From the NCBI RefSeq assembly GCF_007830125.1, contig NZ_VLLG01000002.1, positions 444,985-508,984 of the forward strand: a stretch of 64,000 bases of DNA. Reading direction: 5' to 3'. The first letter of the stretch is position 1. Each line of letters begins with the position of its first letter. A model generated the notes under the pieces. That model had not been told where the DNA came from, did no database searches, and saw only the letters and a program-made list of their open reading frames with translations. Source of the DNA: Chitinophaga japonensis (lineage in GTDB: Bacteria > Bacteroidota > Bacteroidia > Chitinophagales > Chitinophagaceae). Positions 53,843-63,800 of this stretch are shown here, one piece after another. A program made the position numbers and the translations under genes.

Positions 53843-54586
53843 ATGATGGCAACAGCAACAAAAGCCCGCAGCGCAAAAGGAAAGACCGCCAAAAAAGCCG
53901 CCGCTGCCACCAAGGCGCCGGCCGGGAAAAAGAAGAAGGAAGCCCTCAAAGACCTTTCCGTTACTTACGACCAGTTCAAGGAATTTGAAGGCAAGCGCTA
54001 CACCGGCATGAAAGTAGGACGCAGCCATAAATGGTATTACGATAAAGGGGAATGGAATGAGACCAAGATCACGCCGGACCTCTGGGAGATAGCCTACGCC
54101 GTAACCAAACGCCGGGCAGGCAAAGCGCCGCCGGGCTCCGGCGTACCGGTAGGCACCGCCTACCACTGGTACATACTGGCCCACCAGAATGTGCGCAAGC
54201 TTAACGCCAATGACTATACTACCTCCATGACCGGGCTGAAACTGAAGCTGGCCCACCAGCGCGTCGGCAGTGAAAAATGGAGCCTGAGCGCCCGCACCCA
54301 GCGCAAACACCTCGTTGAATTCCTGCAGGAGCTGATCGTTCAACTGGAAAAGGAACCGATCCCCATTGCATTTGAATACAATGGCAGATCATATGAAGGA
54401 GAAGCCATTCCCATCACGCAAACCTGCCTGGACGGCATCTGCACCAAGCTGGACGTTATCCTGAATGATGAGCAGGTGGGCATTATCCGGTACCGGAAAA
54501 GCGGCTGGAAGATAGAAGGCAACAAGGACCGGAAATTCGTAAATGCCATTGCCCGGGAAATATTAAATTGGTACAACAAAAAATGA
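53843..54586 (+). CDS. Unknown protein with histone-H1-like Lys/Ala-rich N-terminal tail
   Basis: A 247-residue protein. Residues 1-35 are almost all Ala, Lys, Thr and Gly (AKGKTAKKAAAATKAPAGKK), like the tails of bacterial histone-H1-like proteins. The body has aromatic/basic segments (FEGKRYTGMKVGRSHKWYY, RTQRKHLVEFLQELIVQLE) and a late strand-rich part with two cysteines (TQTCLDGICTKLD), ending AREILNWYNKK. No family is recognised. The tail suggests nucleic-acid binding. It lies 6 bases before a DNA glycosylase gene, which supports but does not prove a DNA-related role. Confidence 0.75.
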   Translation: MMATATKARSAKGKTAKKAAAATKAPAGKKKKEALKDLSVTYDQFKEFEGKRYTGMKVGRSHKWYYDKGEWNETKITPDLWEIAYAVTKRRAGKAPPGSGVPVGTAYHWYILAHQNVRKLNANDYTTSMTGLKLKLAHQRVGSEKWSLSARTQRKHLVEFLQELIVQLEKEPIPIAFEYNGRSYEGEAIPITQTCLDGICTKLDVILNDEQVGIIRYRKSGWKIEGNKDRKFVNAIAREILNWYNKK

Positions 54587-54592
54587 TCGCCC

Positions 54593-55372
54593 ATGCCCGA
54601 ATTACCCGACCTGCAGGTGTTCAGCCGCAACCTTGGCAAAGCGCTTACCGGGAAAAAAGTAAAAGCGGTAAATGTGCCCAACAGCAAAAAGCTGAATGTG
54701 CCCGTTAAAACACTCCAAAAAAGCCTGGAAGGCCAGGAACTGCAAAAGATAGAGCGGGTGGGCAAGGAGCTGCATTTTACATTCAGGAACGGCGATGTGC
54801 TGGCCCTGCACCTGATGCTGCGCGGGCGGCTGCACTATTTTGAACAAAAGAATACGCATCAACACACGATCATCTCCCTGCTGTTTGACGATGATACCGG
54901 CCTGGCCATGACAGACGGCTTCGGGCAGGCCACCCCTACCCTCAATCCCGGGCCGAGGGAATCCATAGACGCCCTTTCCCCGGAAATGGACGCTGGTTTC
55001 CTGAAGGAACAGTTCTCCGGCTCCAGGGCAGCGGTCAAAAACCTGCTGCTGGACCAGGATATTATCCGCGGCATCGGCAATGCGTATGCAGACGAGATAC
55101 TTTGGGAAGCGCGTATTTCCCCCTTCTCCGCCGCCAATAAGATACCCGCATCAAAAGTAAAAGCCCTGGCCAAAGCCATCCGGCAGGTGCTGCAGCAGGC
55201 GGAAAAACAGATCCGCAAATTCCACCCGGACATCATCAGCGGAGAAGTGCGGGATTTCATGCAGATACATAACCCCAGGCAAACCCACAGCCCCACCGGC
55301 GCCGCCATCCATCATAAAGCATCCGGCGGCCGGAAAACGTATTACACGGATGAACAGGAGCTGTTTGAATAA
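54593..55372 (+). CDS. Fpg/Nei-family DNA glycosylase, cysteine-free (zinc-less) form
   Basis: A 259-residue protein. The N-terminal catalytic Pro2-Glu3 is present (MPELPDLQVF; the usual Glu6 is Asp6). LALHLMLRGRLHYF is the family void-filling loop region, and the H2TH motif reads DQDIIRGIGNAYADEILWEA. Members excise oxidised bases and cut the strand by beta/delta elimination. The C-terminus keeps GGRKTYYTDEQE, the place of the usual zinc-finger Arg, but the protein has no cysteine at all, so it must use a zinc-less finger. It closes the operon that begins at 53508. Confidence 0.9.
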   Translation: MPELPDLQVFSRNLGKALTGKKVKAVNVPNSKKLNVPVKTLQKSLEGQELQKIERVGKELHFTFRNGDVLALHLMLRGRLHYFEQKNTHQHTIISLLFDDDTGLAMTDGFGQATPTLNPGPRESIDALSPEMDAGFLKEQFSGSRAAVKNLLLDQDIIRGIGNAYADEILWEARISPFSAANKIPASKVKALAKAIRQVLQQAEKQIRKFHPDIISGEVRDFMQIHNPRQTHSPTGAAIHHKASGGRKTYYTDEQELFE

Positions 55373-55388
55373 ATATGACCCGTTTCCA

Positions 55389-55418
55389 TTAGCGGACAAC
55401 TGCCGTCCGCTAACGGAC
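55389..55418. promoter_or_regulatory. Inverted-repeat upstream activator-like site for the permease gene
   Basis: TTAGCGGAC (55389-55397) and its perfect complement GTCCGCTAA (55405-55413) are followed by CGGAC. This also creates GTCCG-CTAA-CGGAC (55405-55418). Three copies of the same CGGAC half-site in alternating orientation suggest a dimeric activator. The site lies about 55-85 bases upstream of the sigma-54-like -24 element, a usual distance for an enhancer-binding protein. No T tract follows, so it is not a normal terminator for the glycosylase operon. Confidence 0.5.
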
Positions 55419-55473
55419 AAACCTGCTTTTGCCATAATATGTTAACTTCCTGGAAATAAACAAAATGCATATT

Positions 55474-55488
55474 TGGCACAATGCCTGC
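55474..55488 (+). promoter_or_regulatory. Sigma-54-like -24/-12 promoter
   Basis: TGGCAC (55474-55479), then A, ATGC and CTGC (55485-55488) matches the sigma-54 pattern TGGCAC-R-N4-TTGC with one mismatch in the -12 box. The GG and GC dinucleotides are at the required spacing. Predicted transcription would begin near 55500, 18 bases before the permease ATG at 55518. An inverted-repeat site lies upstream at 55389-55418. Confidence 0.55.
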
Positions 55489-55517
55489 GCGGCTCTTGCC
55501 TGTATCTCCCGTTGCTT

Positions 55518-57896
55518 ATGCTGTATTACTACCTGAAAAACGCCTGGCGCAACCTCTGGAAGGACCGGTTCTATGCGCTGCTGAACATTACCGGCCTGGC
55601 GCTGGCCATGGCTGCCTTCCTGCTGATCAACAACTACGTACGGTTTGAGCGCAGCTATGAAAACTTTTACACCAAATCGGATCACATCTACCGGGTCACG
55701 CTGGACCGTTATAGAGGCGGCGAGTTTGTGGTAACGGACTGCGAAACCCATCCTCCCCTGGGGCCTGCCCTGAAAAAGGAGATGCCGGAAGTAAAGGAGT
55801 TTGTACGTATACAGGACATGGGCCGTGCAGAAGTAACCAACCCGCAGCACCAGGCTTTCCTGGTGGAAAAGGTCTATGCTGCCGATCCTTCCGTTTTTAC
55901 GGTATTCAATCATGACTTTATCCAGGGCGACCCGCAGGCGGCGCTTAACAACCCGTTTACAGCCGTACTGACCGCATCAACTGCGCAGCGGCTCTTTGGC
56001 AGCCGGAACCCCATTGGCCAGCCGCTGCAATTCAAAGGCAGCACCCTGACCGTAACCGGGGTCATAAAGGACCTGCCGGCCAATACCCACCTTAAAATGG
56101 ACCTGCTGCTCTCCTTCTCCAGCCTGCAGCAGTTCGGCATAGACCTGGACAGTTGGAATGGCAACAACAATTACACTTACCTGGAAATGACGCCTCATAC
56201 CGACCTGGCGGCATTCAATGCCAAACTGAAAACCTTCTCTCAAAAACAGTTGAAAAACGCCCTGTTTACCGCAGAACCGGTGAGGGACATTCACCTGTAC
56301 TCCCATAAAACCTTTGAGCCGGAAGTGAACGGCGATGCCCGGACCGTGCAGTTCCTGCAGATCATCGCGTTCCTGGTGCTGCTCATTGGCACGGTCAATT
56401 ATGTGAACCTGACCACCGCCCGCTCATCAGAGCAGTTAAAAGAGGCCGGCATCAAAAAAGTGCTGGGCGCTTCCCGCGCCACCCTGGTAAAACAGTTCTT
56501 CGCAGCTTCCATGCTCATCAACCTTGCAGCATTCCTGTCAGCCCTGTTGCTGGTAAAACTGGCGCTGCCCTTCTACGCCAACATCGCCGGCAAACCGGCT
56601 GCTGCAGGCATTTTTTATACGCCTTATTTCTGGAGCACGGGCCTGTTATTGCTGCTGGCCAACTGCCTGCTGTCCGGGCTGTACCCTGCTTTTGCGCTGT
56701 CGGCCATAAAACCGGTGAGCGCCCTTACCCGCAGCTTTACCAACGGGCTGAAAGGCGGCGCGCTGAGAAGAACGTTAGTGGTAGGCCAGTTTACCATTGC
56801 TGCCGTGGTGCTGGTGGCTTCCATTGTCATTTACCGGCAACTGCGTTTCATGCAGGACCAGGACCTGGGCCTGGATACGGAACAGGTCCTGGTGTTAAGA
56901 GGTCCTGATGCCAATCAGGATAGCAGCGGCCTGCGGGCGTTCAAGCAGGAGTTGCTGCAGGTGCCCGGCGTGGAAAAGACCGCCATGGCCGGCTCCATGC
57001 CCGGGCTGGCACTCAACTACCTCTCCACTACCACCTCTGTAAAAGCGCATGGCGCAGACCAGCAGGCAGGGGGATATAACTACTATCTCTATGGCATTGA
57101 TGCGGACCTTGTACCCACCCTGAACATGCAACTGGCGGCCGGCCGCAACTTTATAGACGGCAGCCCCAATAAAAACGCGGTGCTGGTCAATGAAGAAGCC
57201 TGCAGGCTACTGGGACTGGGCGCAGCGGAAAAGGCCGTGGGCAAACAAATAGATTACTGGGGCAATACATTTACCGTTGTGGGTGTGCTGAAGAACTACC
57301 ACCAGCAATCCTTAAAAGACGCGCTGCTGCCCATGATCCACTGGTATGCGGATAACTATGCCTCCTACTTTACGCTAAAAGTGCGTACCCGCAACATGCG
57401 GCAAACCATTGCAGGCGTTGAAAAAAAATGGCAGGAACATTTCAGGGGCCATCCCTTTGAATATTTTTTCCTGGACGATCTCTATAACCAGCAGTATAAG
57501 ACCGACACCCACTTTGGACAGATCGTGGGCATCTTCTCCCTGTTCACGCTGTTCATTACCTGCCTGGGCTTACTGGGACTGGCCTCTTACAGCGTGGCCA
57601 GGCGCACCCGGGAAATAGGCATCCGCAAGGTATTGGGCGCCAGCGCAGCGGGTATCCTGCACCTGCTGACAAAAGATTTCATACGCCTGGTGCTCATCGC
57701 CATCGTGCTGGCCACTCCCCTTGCCTGGTGGGCCATGGATGCCTGGCTGCAGGGATTTGCGTACCGCATCTCCATTCCCTGGTGGGCTTTTGTATCCACC
57801 GGCCTGCTCATGATGCTCATCGCCGCTTTGACCGTTGGCGGGCAATCCCTGAAAACCGCCCTCACCAACCCTGTAAAGAGCCTCCGCAGCGAGTAA
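55518..57896 (+). CDS. FtsX/MacB-like ABC transporter permease
   Basis: A 792-residue protein from the ATG at 55518 (MLYYYLKNAWRNLWKDRFYA). It has the double MacB-type layout: a first membrane segment (about 22-42), a periplasmic MacB core domain, three segments around residues 290-410 (FLVLLIGTVNYVNLTTARS), then a second periplasmic domain and a final set near 680-780. Such permeases usually move lipids, peptides or lipoproteins, or act as mechanotransmitters, together with an ABC ATPase. No ATPase gene is adjacent, as is common for this family in Bacteroidota. Confidence 0.92.
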   Translation: MLYYYLKNAWRNLWKDRFYALLNITGLALAMAAFLLINNYVRFERSYENFYTKSDHIYRVTLDRYRGGEFVVTDCETHPPLGPALKKEMPEVKEFVRIQDMGRAEVTNPQHQAFLVEKVYAADPSVFTVFNHDFIQGDPQAALNNPFTAVLTASTAQRLFGSRNPIGQPLQFKGSTLTVTGVIKDLPANTHLKMDLLLSFSSLQQFGIDLDSWNGNNNYTYLEMTPHTDLAAFNAKLKTFSQKQLKNALFTAEPVRDIHLYSHKTFEPEVNGDARTVQFLQIIAFLVLLIGTVNYVNLTTARSSEQLKEAGIKKVLGASRATLVKQFFAASMLINLAAFLSALLLVKLALPFYANIAGKPAAAGIFYTPYFWSTGLLLLLANCLLSGLYPAFALSAIKPVSALTRSFTNGLKGGALRRTLVVGQFTIAAVVLVASIVIYRQLRFMQDQDLGLDTEQVLVLRGPDANQDSSGLRAFKQELLQVPGVEKTAMAGSMPGLALNYLSTTTSVKAHGADQQAGGYNYYLYGIDADLVPTLNMQLAAGRNFIDGSPNKNAVLVNEEACRLLGLGAAEKAVGKQIDYWGNTFTVVGVLKNYHQQSLKDALLPMIHWYADNYASYFTLKVRTRNMRQTIAGVEKKWQEHFRGHPFEYFFLDDLYNQQYKTDTHFGQIVGIFSLFTLFITCLGLLGLASYSVARRTREIGIRKVLGASAAGILHLLTKDFIRLVLIAIVLATPLAWWAMDAWLQGFAYRISIPWWAFVSTGLLMMLIAALTVGGQSLKTALTNPVKSLRSE

Positions 57897-57957
57897 CGGA
57901 ACAGCATGTATGCTGTTTATCGTATATTTGGTCATTCACCGGAAATGAATCCTGGGT

Positions 57958-59301
57958 ATGACTAAACGCTTTCTGGTATTGCTGAGGCATATTTTCAGCC
58001 TGGAAGAAGATAAAGCAAAAGAAGAGGAAATTGCGGAGAACATTCAGCGGGGCGTGGAGTTCAGGGGTACCAACCTGTGGGTGCTGATATTCGCTATTAT
58101 CATCGCATCCATTGGGCTGAACATGAACTCCACCGCCGTAGTGATCGGCGCCATGTTGATCTCTCCGATCATGGGGCCTATTATGGGCGTGGGCTTCGGC
58201 GTAGCCACCATTGATTTTGAGCTGATCAAGCGCTCCCTGCGCAACCTGGCTACGGCAGTGATCATCAGTCTCATGACCTCCACCGCCTATTTCCTGGTAA
58301 GCCCCCTGTCCGATGCGCAATCCGAGCTGCTGGCCCGCACCACCCCTACCATCTGGGATGTGCTGATCGCCCTGTTTGGCGGCCTGGCAGGCATTGTAGG
58401 CGCTACCCGGAAGGAAAAAGGCAATGTGATCCCCGGCATGGCCATTGCCACCGCTTTGATGCCGCCCCTCTGCACCGCCGGGTACGGGCTGGCCAACGGG
58501 CAGTGGTATTTTTTCTTCGGCGCCTTTTACCTGTTTTTCATCAACAGCGTATTTATCAGCTTCGCCACCTTCATCATTGTACGTTTCCTGAAATTCCGCA
58601 CCAAGGTATGGGAAGACGATACCAGGGCCAGGCGCGTACGGCGGTATGTATGGGCGATTACCATTGCTACCGCTATACCCAGCATTTACCTGGGCTACAG
58701 GATCGTGCAGAAAAGTATTTTTACCACCAATGCTTTGAAGTTCGTGCACCAGGAGCTGGATTTCCCGGATACGCAGATCGTAACAGAGCGGGTAGACGGC
58801 GCCAACCGCACCATTGACGTACTGCTGATTGGCAACCCGGTAGACAGCCCGATGATCGCACAGGTGAAGGCCAGGCTGGCATCCTATAACCTGCTGCCCG
58901 CCACGCTCACCATCCGGCAGGGCCTGAAGGAGTCCGGGGACCTGGGCCAGAGCTCCTTTAAAATGTCCATCCTGGAGGATGTTTACCAGAAGAACATCCA
59001 GGTGCTGGAAGAAAAAGACAAACAGATAGCCAGGTTGCAGCAGGAAGTAAACAGGGCCCGCGAACAAAGCTTCCCCCTGGAGGATATTGCCAGGGAAGCC
59101 AAGGCCGAACATACCAATATTGAAGAATTCGGACTGGCCAGGATGGTGATCGCCAACCTGCAAAACAAGAAGAACGATACCATCATCATTGCCAACATTA
59201 AAGTAAGAAAGGCGATGGGCCGGGAAGAACAAACACGCTTAAAGAACTGGATCAAGGCCCGCACAGCGTCCGATGAGGTGAAGCTGGTGATTGAAAGATA
59301 A
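57958..59301 (+). CDS. DUF389 (TIGR00341-type) membrane protein
   Basis: A 447-residue protein. The DUF389 membrane region (about 30-225) shows WVLIFAIIIASIGLNMNSTA, VVIGAMLISPIMGPIMGVGF, GGLAGIVGATRKEKGNVIPG and IATALMPPLCTAGYGLA, which are the family signatures. A soluble C-terminal part (about 255-447) contains a coiled-coil stretch (LEEKDKQIARLQQEVNRA). The function is unknown; channel or transport roles have been suggested for the family. It follows the permease gene by 61 bases and is convergent with susD. Confidence 0.9.
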   Translation: MTKRFLVLLRHIFSLEEDKAKEEEIAENIQRGVEFRGTNLWVLIFAIIIASIGLNMNSTAVVIGAMLISPIMGPIMGVGFGVATIDFELIKRSLRNLATAVIISLMTSTAYFLVSPLSDAQSELLARTTPTIWDVLIALFGGLAGIVGATRKEKGNVIPGMAIATALMPPLCTAGYGLANGQWYFFFGAFYLFFINSVFISFATFIIVRFLKFRTKVWEDDTRARRVRRYVWAITIATAIPSIYLGYRIVQKSIFTTNALKFVHQELDFPDTQIVTERVDGANRTIDVLLIGNPVDSPMIAQVKARLASYNLLPATLTIRQGLKESGDLGQSSFKMSILEDVYQKNIQVLEEKDKQIARLQQEVNRAREQSFPLEDIAREAKAEHTNIEEFGLARMVIANLQNKKNDTIIIANIKVRKAMGREEQTRLKNWIKARTASDEVKLVIER

Positions 59302-59316
59302 AGAAATGAAAAATGC

Positions 59317-59432
59317 AAAATTCCAAAACCCCAATCCCAAAATGTAGGCAGGCCACCAGATAGTACTGAACTGTTACCGGTAGTTGGGCGATTACCGCCA
59401 ATTTGGAATTTGGGTTTTGGAATTTGGATTTT
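59317..59432. repeat. Imperfect long inverted repeat of the ATTCCAAAACCC type
   Basis: The left arm (59317-59343) reads AAAATTCCAAAACCCCAATC and onward. The right arm (59401-59432) is its near-complement and contains ATTTGGAATTTGGGTTTTGG. The arms are about 60 bases apart and would form a long AT-rich stem. It lies in the gap between the convergent DUF389 and susD genes, so it may serve as a two-way terminator or be a dispersed intergenic repeat. Confidence 0.55.
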
Positions 59433-59434
59433 CG

Positions 59435-60820
59435 TTATTGATCCCACCACACACGGTCTGTAAGCACCGCATCCTGCTCCGGCTGGGGATTGGCCACAAT
59501 CTCCGCCTGCGGGTACAGCAGGCGGCGCGGAATTTCAGACAAGGCATTAGGCACCTTTATCATGACCGGGTAGCCCGTTCTTCTCCAGTCCGTAAAGCTT
59601 TCCACCGACAGGAAATTGGCCACTTTCTTTTCTTCCATGATACGCTGCAGCGCATTGGCGGCTGTAAGCGTGCCCCTGGCTGTCAGGTACGTGGTGATGT
59701 CGCTCCCGCTCACCCCCAGTTGCTCCATATGCGTGCGTATGGCTTCCTGGTAGATGGGCTCCGCGGCCGCGGCGCCGGACTGGATCAGGGTAGCTTCTGC
59801 TTTCAGGAACAGCGCTTCCAGGTAGATCACGATATAATTGTTGCCGGCAGCGCCCTGGTAAAAATCCGTAGGCCGGGAATAGGCTTCCAGGCTGCCCACA
59901 TCTATGTCGCCTATCTGGCGGCCGGTATACAGCCCGGTTTCAGCCGCAGGCTTCACCATTTTAGACAGGCGCGGGTCATTATGCGCCTTTAAGGTGTCTA
60001 CAAAGCCGGAAGCCAGTATAAGGGTGGAAGCAGACAGGAAGGTGCTGTACCACACATTTTCCTGCCCGGCAATGCCGTCATAGTCAAATTTCAGGTCGTC
60101 ATCACCGGAGGCCATGCCTTTTTCCAGGGCTGCCAGGGCCAGGCCGGCCTGCGTAGCAGCGCTGTGGCCCGGCGCCTTGGTCAGGTGCATGTAGTAGCGG
60201 GCTTTCAGCGTGTAGGCCAGTTTTTCCCATTTGCTCATGTCGCCGCCGTAAAAATAGTCATCCCCACCAGGCACCACGGCGCTGTTCTGGGCAATGTCGG
60301 CAATTGCGCCGTCCAGCAAAGCCTGTATCCGGTCGTAGATGGCTGCCTGCTCATCATAGGCAGGCGTAAAGTTCTGCTCTCCCTGCAGCGCCTGCGTGTA
60401 AGGAATATCGCCCCACAGGTCCGTGCCAAACCCCAGGCAGTACGCCTGCAATACCCGGGCGATAGCGCGGTAATTGGAATTGCCGTTCACGGAAGCTACG
60501 GAATCCAGCCGCACCAGGTTGTTCAGGCAGGTAGCATACAAGGTGGTCCAGTCCACGTCTATATTTGTGTGCTGCATAAAATAGGTGCCGGCATTGGGCA
60601 CCGGCTGGTTCAGCGCGATGACCTGCAGGTATTCCTGTACGATGATAGCGGCATTGCCGCCATGTAACCCATGGGAAATGGCCAGCTCCGCAGGCGCCAG
60701 TATCGCCGCTTCCCCTACCGCTGTAGGCCTGTTCGGGTCCTCATTCACATCGATGAACTTCTTGCAACTGCCGGTAAACAGGCAAACTGCGGCGGCTATG
60801 ATGAATAATATCCTGTTCAT
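59435..60820 (-). CDS. SusD/RagB-family lipoprotein (SusD-like, orphan pair)
   Basis: A 461-residue lipoprotein with lipobox FTGSC (Cys19). It follows the shorter SusD-like pattern: FIDVNEDPNRPTAVGEAAIL, a CLGFGTDLWGDIPYTQALQG segment near residue 135, YGGDMSKWEKLAYTLKARYY near 195 and an ending ALSEIPRRLLYPQAEIVANP. This pattern marks the SusD-like group often paired with transporters lacking an adjacent hydrolase. It starts 3 bases after the susC stop. The ligand cannot be inferred because no enzyme is in view. Confidence 0.93.
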   Translation of the reverse strand: MNRILFIIAAAVCLFTGSCKKFIDVNEDPNRPTAVGEAAILAPAELAISHGLHGGNAAIIVQEYLQVIALNQPVPNAGTYFMQHTNIDVDWTTLYATCLNNLVRLDSVASVNGNSNYRAIARVLQAYCLGFGTDLWGDIPYTQALQGEQNFTPAYDEQAAIYDRIQALLDGAIADIAQNSAVVPGGDDYFYGGDMSKWEKLAYTLKARYYMHLTKAPGHSAATQAGLALAALEKGMASGDDDLKFDYDGIAGQENVWYSTFLSASTLILASGFVDTLKAHNDPRLSKMVKPAAETGLYTGRQIGDIDVGSLEAYSRPTDFYQGAAGNNYIVIYLEALFLKAEATLIQSGAAAAEPIYQEAIRTHMEQLGVSGSDITTYLTARGTLTAANALQRIMEEKKVANFLSVESFTDWRRTGYPVMIKVPNALSEIPRRLLYPQAEIVANPQPEQDAVLTDRVWWDQ

Positions 60821-60823
60821 AAT

Positions 60824-63800
60824 TTAAAAGCTTGCTTTCAGTGAAAAATTGATGGAACGTGATGTAGGCGTGGAGAAGGAATAAATCCCCTGTGAGCCGT
60901 TACCGGAGCCAAAAGGACTGGTTTCCGGGTCGCCGCCGGTAAAGTGGGGGCTGTAGATCCAGAGGTTACGCCCGGTCACTACAAAAGAAGCGGACTTCAG
61001 GAAGCTCCGGGGCAGCAATGCTTTCCCGAAGTTGTAGCTCAGGCTGACGGTACGCAGCTTGATATAAGTGCCATCCTGTATCACCGCCTCGGTAACCGCG
61101 TTTAAGCGGCGATAGTAGTCCTGCCCGCTTACGGAAATGGTATTTTCCTTACCGTCCACTACGCTGATGCCTTCCACTACACGGTCTTCCCGGTTCTCCG
61201 TCACCTTGGGCGTGCCATAGAAATACCCATAGCCGTCCACGTTATTCTGTATATCCCCTCCTTTCTTCATATCAAACTGGAAGCTAAGCGCCAGTTGATT
61301 GTAGCGCAGGGTATTGGTCAGCCCGGCCATCCAGTCCGGGGTAATGTTGCCGATATTATTCACACTGCCATCCGAGAAGGGCAGGCCCGCCTCGTCGATC
61401 ATCAACTGGCCCTGTTCATTGCGTTTAAAGGAGCTGCCCATGATCACGCCATAAGGCTGCCCCACCACGATGGAGGTAAACCCGTTACCCAGTTGCTCCA
61501 TATCGCCGTAAATAGCCAGCACCTCGTTGCGGATATGGCTAAAATTAAACGAGAAGTCCCAACTGAAATGCTTGCCCACCACCGGTTTAGCGTTCAGCAA
61601 TACTTCAATGCCCTTGTTGGACATTTCTGCGGAGTTCACCGTGGTACCGGTATACCCCGTAGAAGGCGCAATGGCTACCCCGGGTATAATGCCGTTCCTG
61701 GTTTTCCTGTCAAAATAAGAAGCTTCCAGTGCTATGCGGTTGCCGAACAGGCTCGTTTCCAGCCCTACCTCAAACTCGTTGAGCTGCTCGTTGCGCAGGT
61801 TCACGTTGCCCAGGGTCTGGCTCAGCAGGTAGCCGGACTGTCCCTGGTAAGGGAAGGTAATGGCGCCGATGCCCGGCAGGCCGTCCGGCTTCTGGAAAGG
61901 CGTATTCAACTGGTAAGGCTCCACCCCGTCGTTACCTACAACGGCATAGGATACACGTACCTTGCCGAAGCTGAGCACATTGGAAAGCGACGGCGACAGC
62001 AGCTCGGAGAAAATAAAACCGCCGGCTACCGACCCATATGGATAGGAATTCTTGTCTTCGGCCAATACGGAGCTTTGGTCAAAACGCCCGGTCAGCGACA
62101 ATACCAGCGTTCTTTTATAATCGATGTTGGATTGTGCATAGAACCCTACTTTCCGGCTCTGGTAGTGGTTCTCCGAATAGCTGATATTGGATGCCTGTCC
62201 GATATTGTCAAACCCGGCTACGCTCAACCCGGTGCCGGTAGCGCGCTGGTATTGCGAGTAGGTAGAGAATACGTTATTGCCCAGCAGCAGGTTCACGTTG
62301 AAATCACCCCATGTTTTATTGGCATTGATCATGAAATCGTGATTGAACTGCCGGAAATTGATGTTCTGCTCAATGATCTTCCCGGTAGGATTGGAGACGG
62401 AGCCGATGGCTTCTGTATATTTATCCTGCTCGGTGTAAATATCCGCCCCCATGCGCTCGGTAATGGTCAGCCAGCTTAAAGGGTTGTAGCTGAGGGTGAT
62501 CACGGGTATGAAGCGGTTCACCCGGGCCCCGTTGTGGATATTATCCAGCGCCCAGTAAGGATTGTTCCTGGAATAACGGAACACGCGCTGTGTACCGTCC
62601 GGGTTCAGGTAAGGCTGCGGATTCCAGGAAATGGGCGCAGTATAGATGGTCCAGATAGGGCTTTCCAGCGTATAACCTTCCGGCTGGCGGTTGTTGTTGG
62701 AGCTGGAATAGTTCAGTTGAAAGACACTGTTCAGGTTCTTTAATATTTTAGTATTGTACTTGGCAAACAGGGCATGCCGCTTGTAGTCCGTTTCAGGCAC
62801 CGTGCCGGTCTGGTTCAGGTAGGAATAGGACATCAGGTAGTCCGAGCTGCCATTGCCGCCCGTTACGCTGATGGTGCTGTTGGAAGTAACACCTGTCCTG
62901 AAAAAATCCTTGAGCTGGTTGTATTTCTTCGCTTTTTGCCCGTCTATCATGAGCGTGTCCATCAGCGGCCCCCAGGAGCTGCTGGTTTTCTGGTCCTCGC
63001 CATTGTAATAGATGCCTCTTTCGCCCTGCGCATATTTCTCCTGCACTTCCGGGAACCAGGGCGTTTCAAAGGAAATATCCTGGGAAACGGTCACTACCGG
63101 TTTTTTGTCCACGTTGCCCCTGCCGCTTTTGGTGGTGATCATCAGCACGCCACGCGCACCCGCAGAGCCATACAAGGCGGTAGCCGCGGCGCCTTTCAGT
63201 ACGCTGATATTCTCAATAATACCGGGATCAATATCTGCCAGGCGGTTGGTGCCCGGCCCCATGGTGAGGTTGCCGGTTTCATCGTTATTGATGGGCACCC
63301 CGTCTACCACGATCAGCGCCTGGTTGTTGCCAAAAAAGGAAGTGGCGCCCCGTATCACGATCCTGGAAGAACTGCCCGGCGTACCGGAAGCACTGGTGAT
63401 CTGCACACCCGGCACCTTGCCGGACAAGGCATTCACGATGTTCGGCTCCTTGGCTTCCACCAGGGTGGCTCCCTGTACTTCCTGGGCGCTGTAGGTCAGC
63501 ACCCGTTTTTCCCGTTTTACACCCAATGCGGTTACCACCACTTCACTCAGCTCCTCCTGGTTCTCACTCATGGTAATGGTAATGGAAGACTGGTTGCTGA
63601 CGGTTACCTCCGCGGGGTTAAACCCGATAGCGGTAGCAACCAGGGTGGCCGTTCCTTCATAGGATAACGTGAAAGTGCCGTCGGCGCCGGCGGTAGCTCC
63701 CTTGTTGGTGTCTTTGATCTTGACGGTAGCCCCGATAACCGGGAGGCCGCTCTTGTCAATTACCTTTCCCTGGAGGGAAACAGACTGGGCATAGGAACAA

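Noticed and set aside
57862..59232. A 456-codon open frame opposite the DUF389 gene
   Set aside because: It is an antisense shadow; the plus strand carries clear membrane segments and family signatures.
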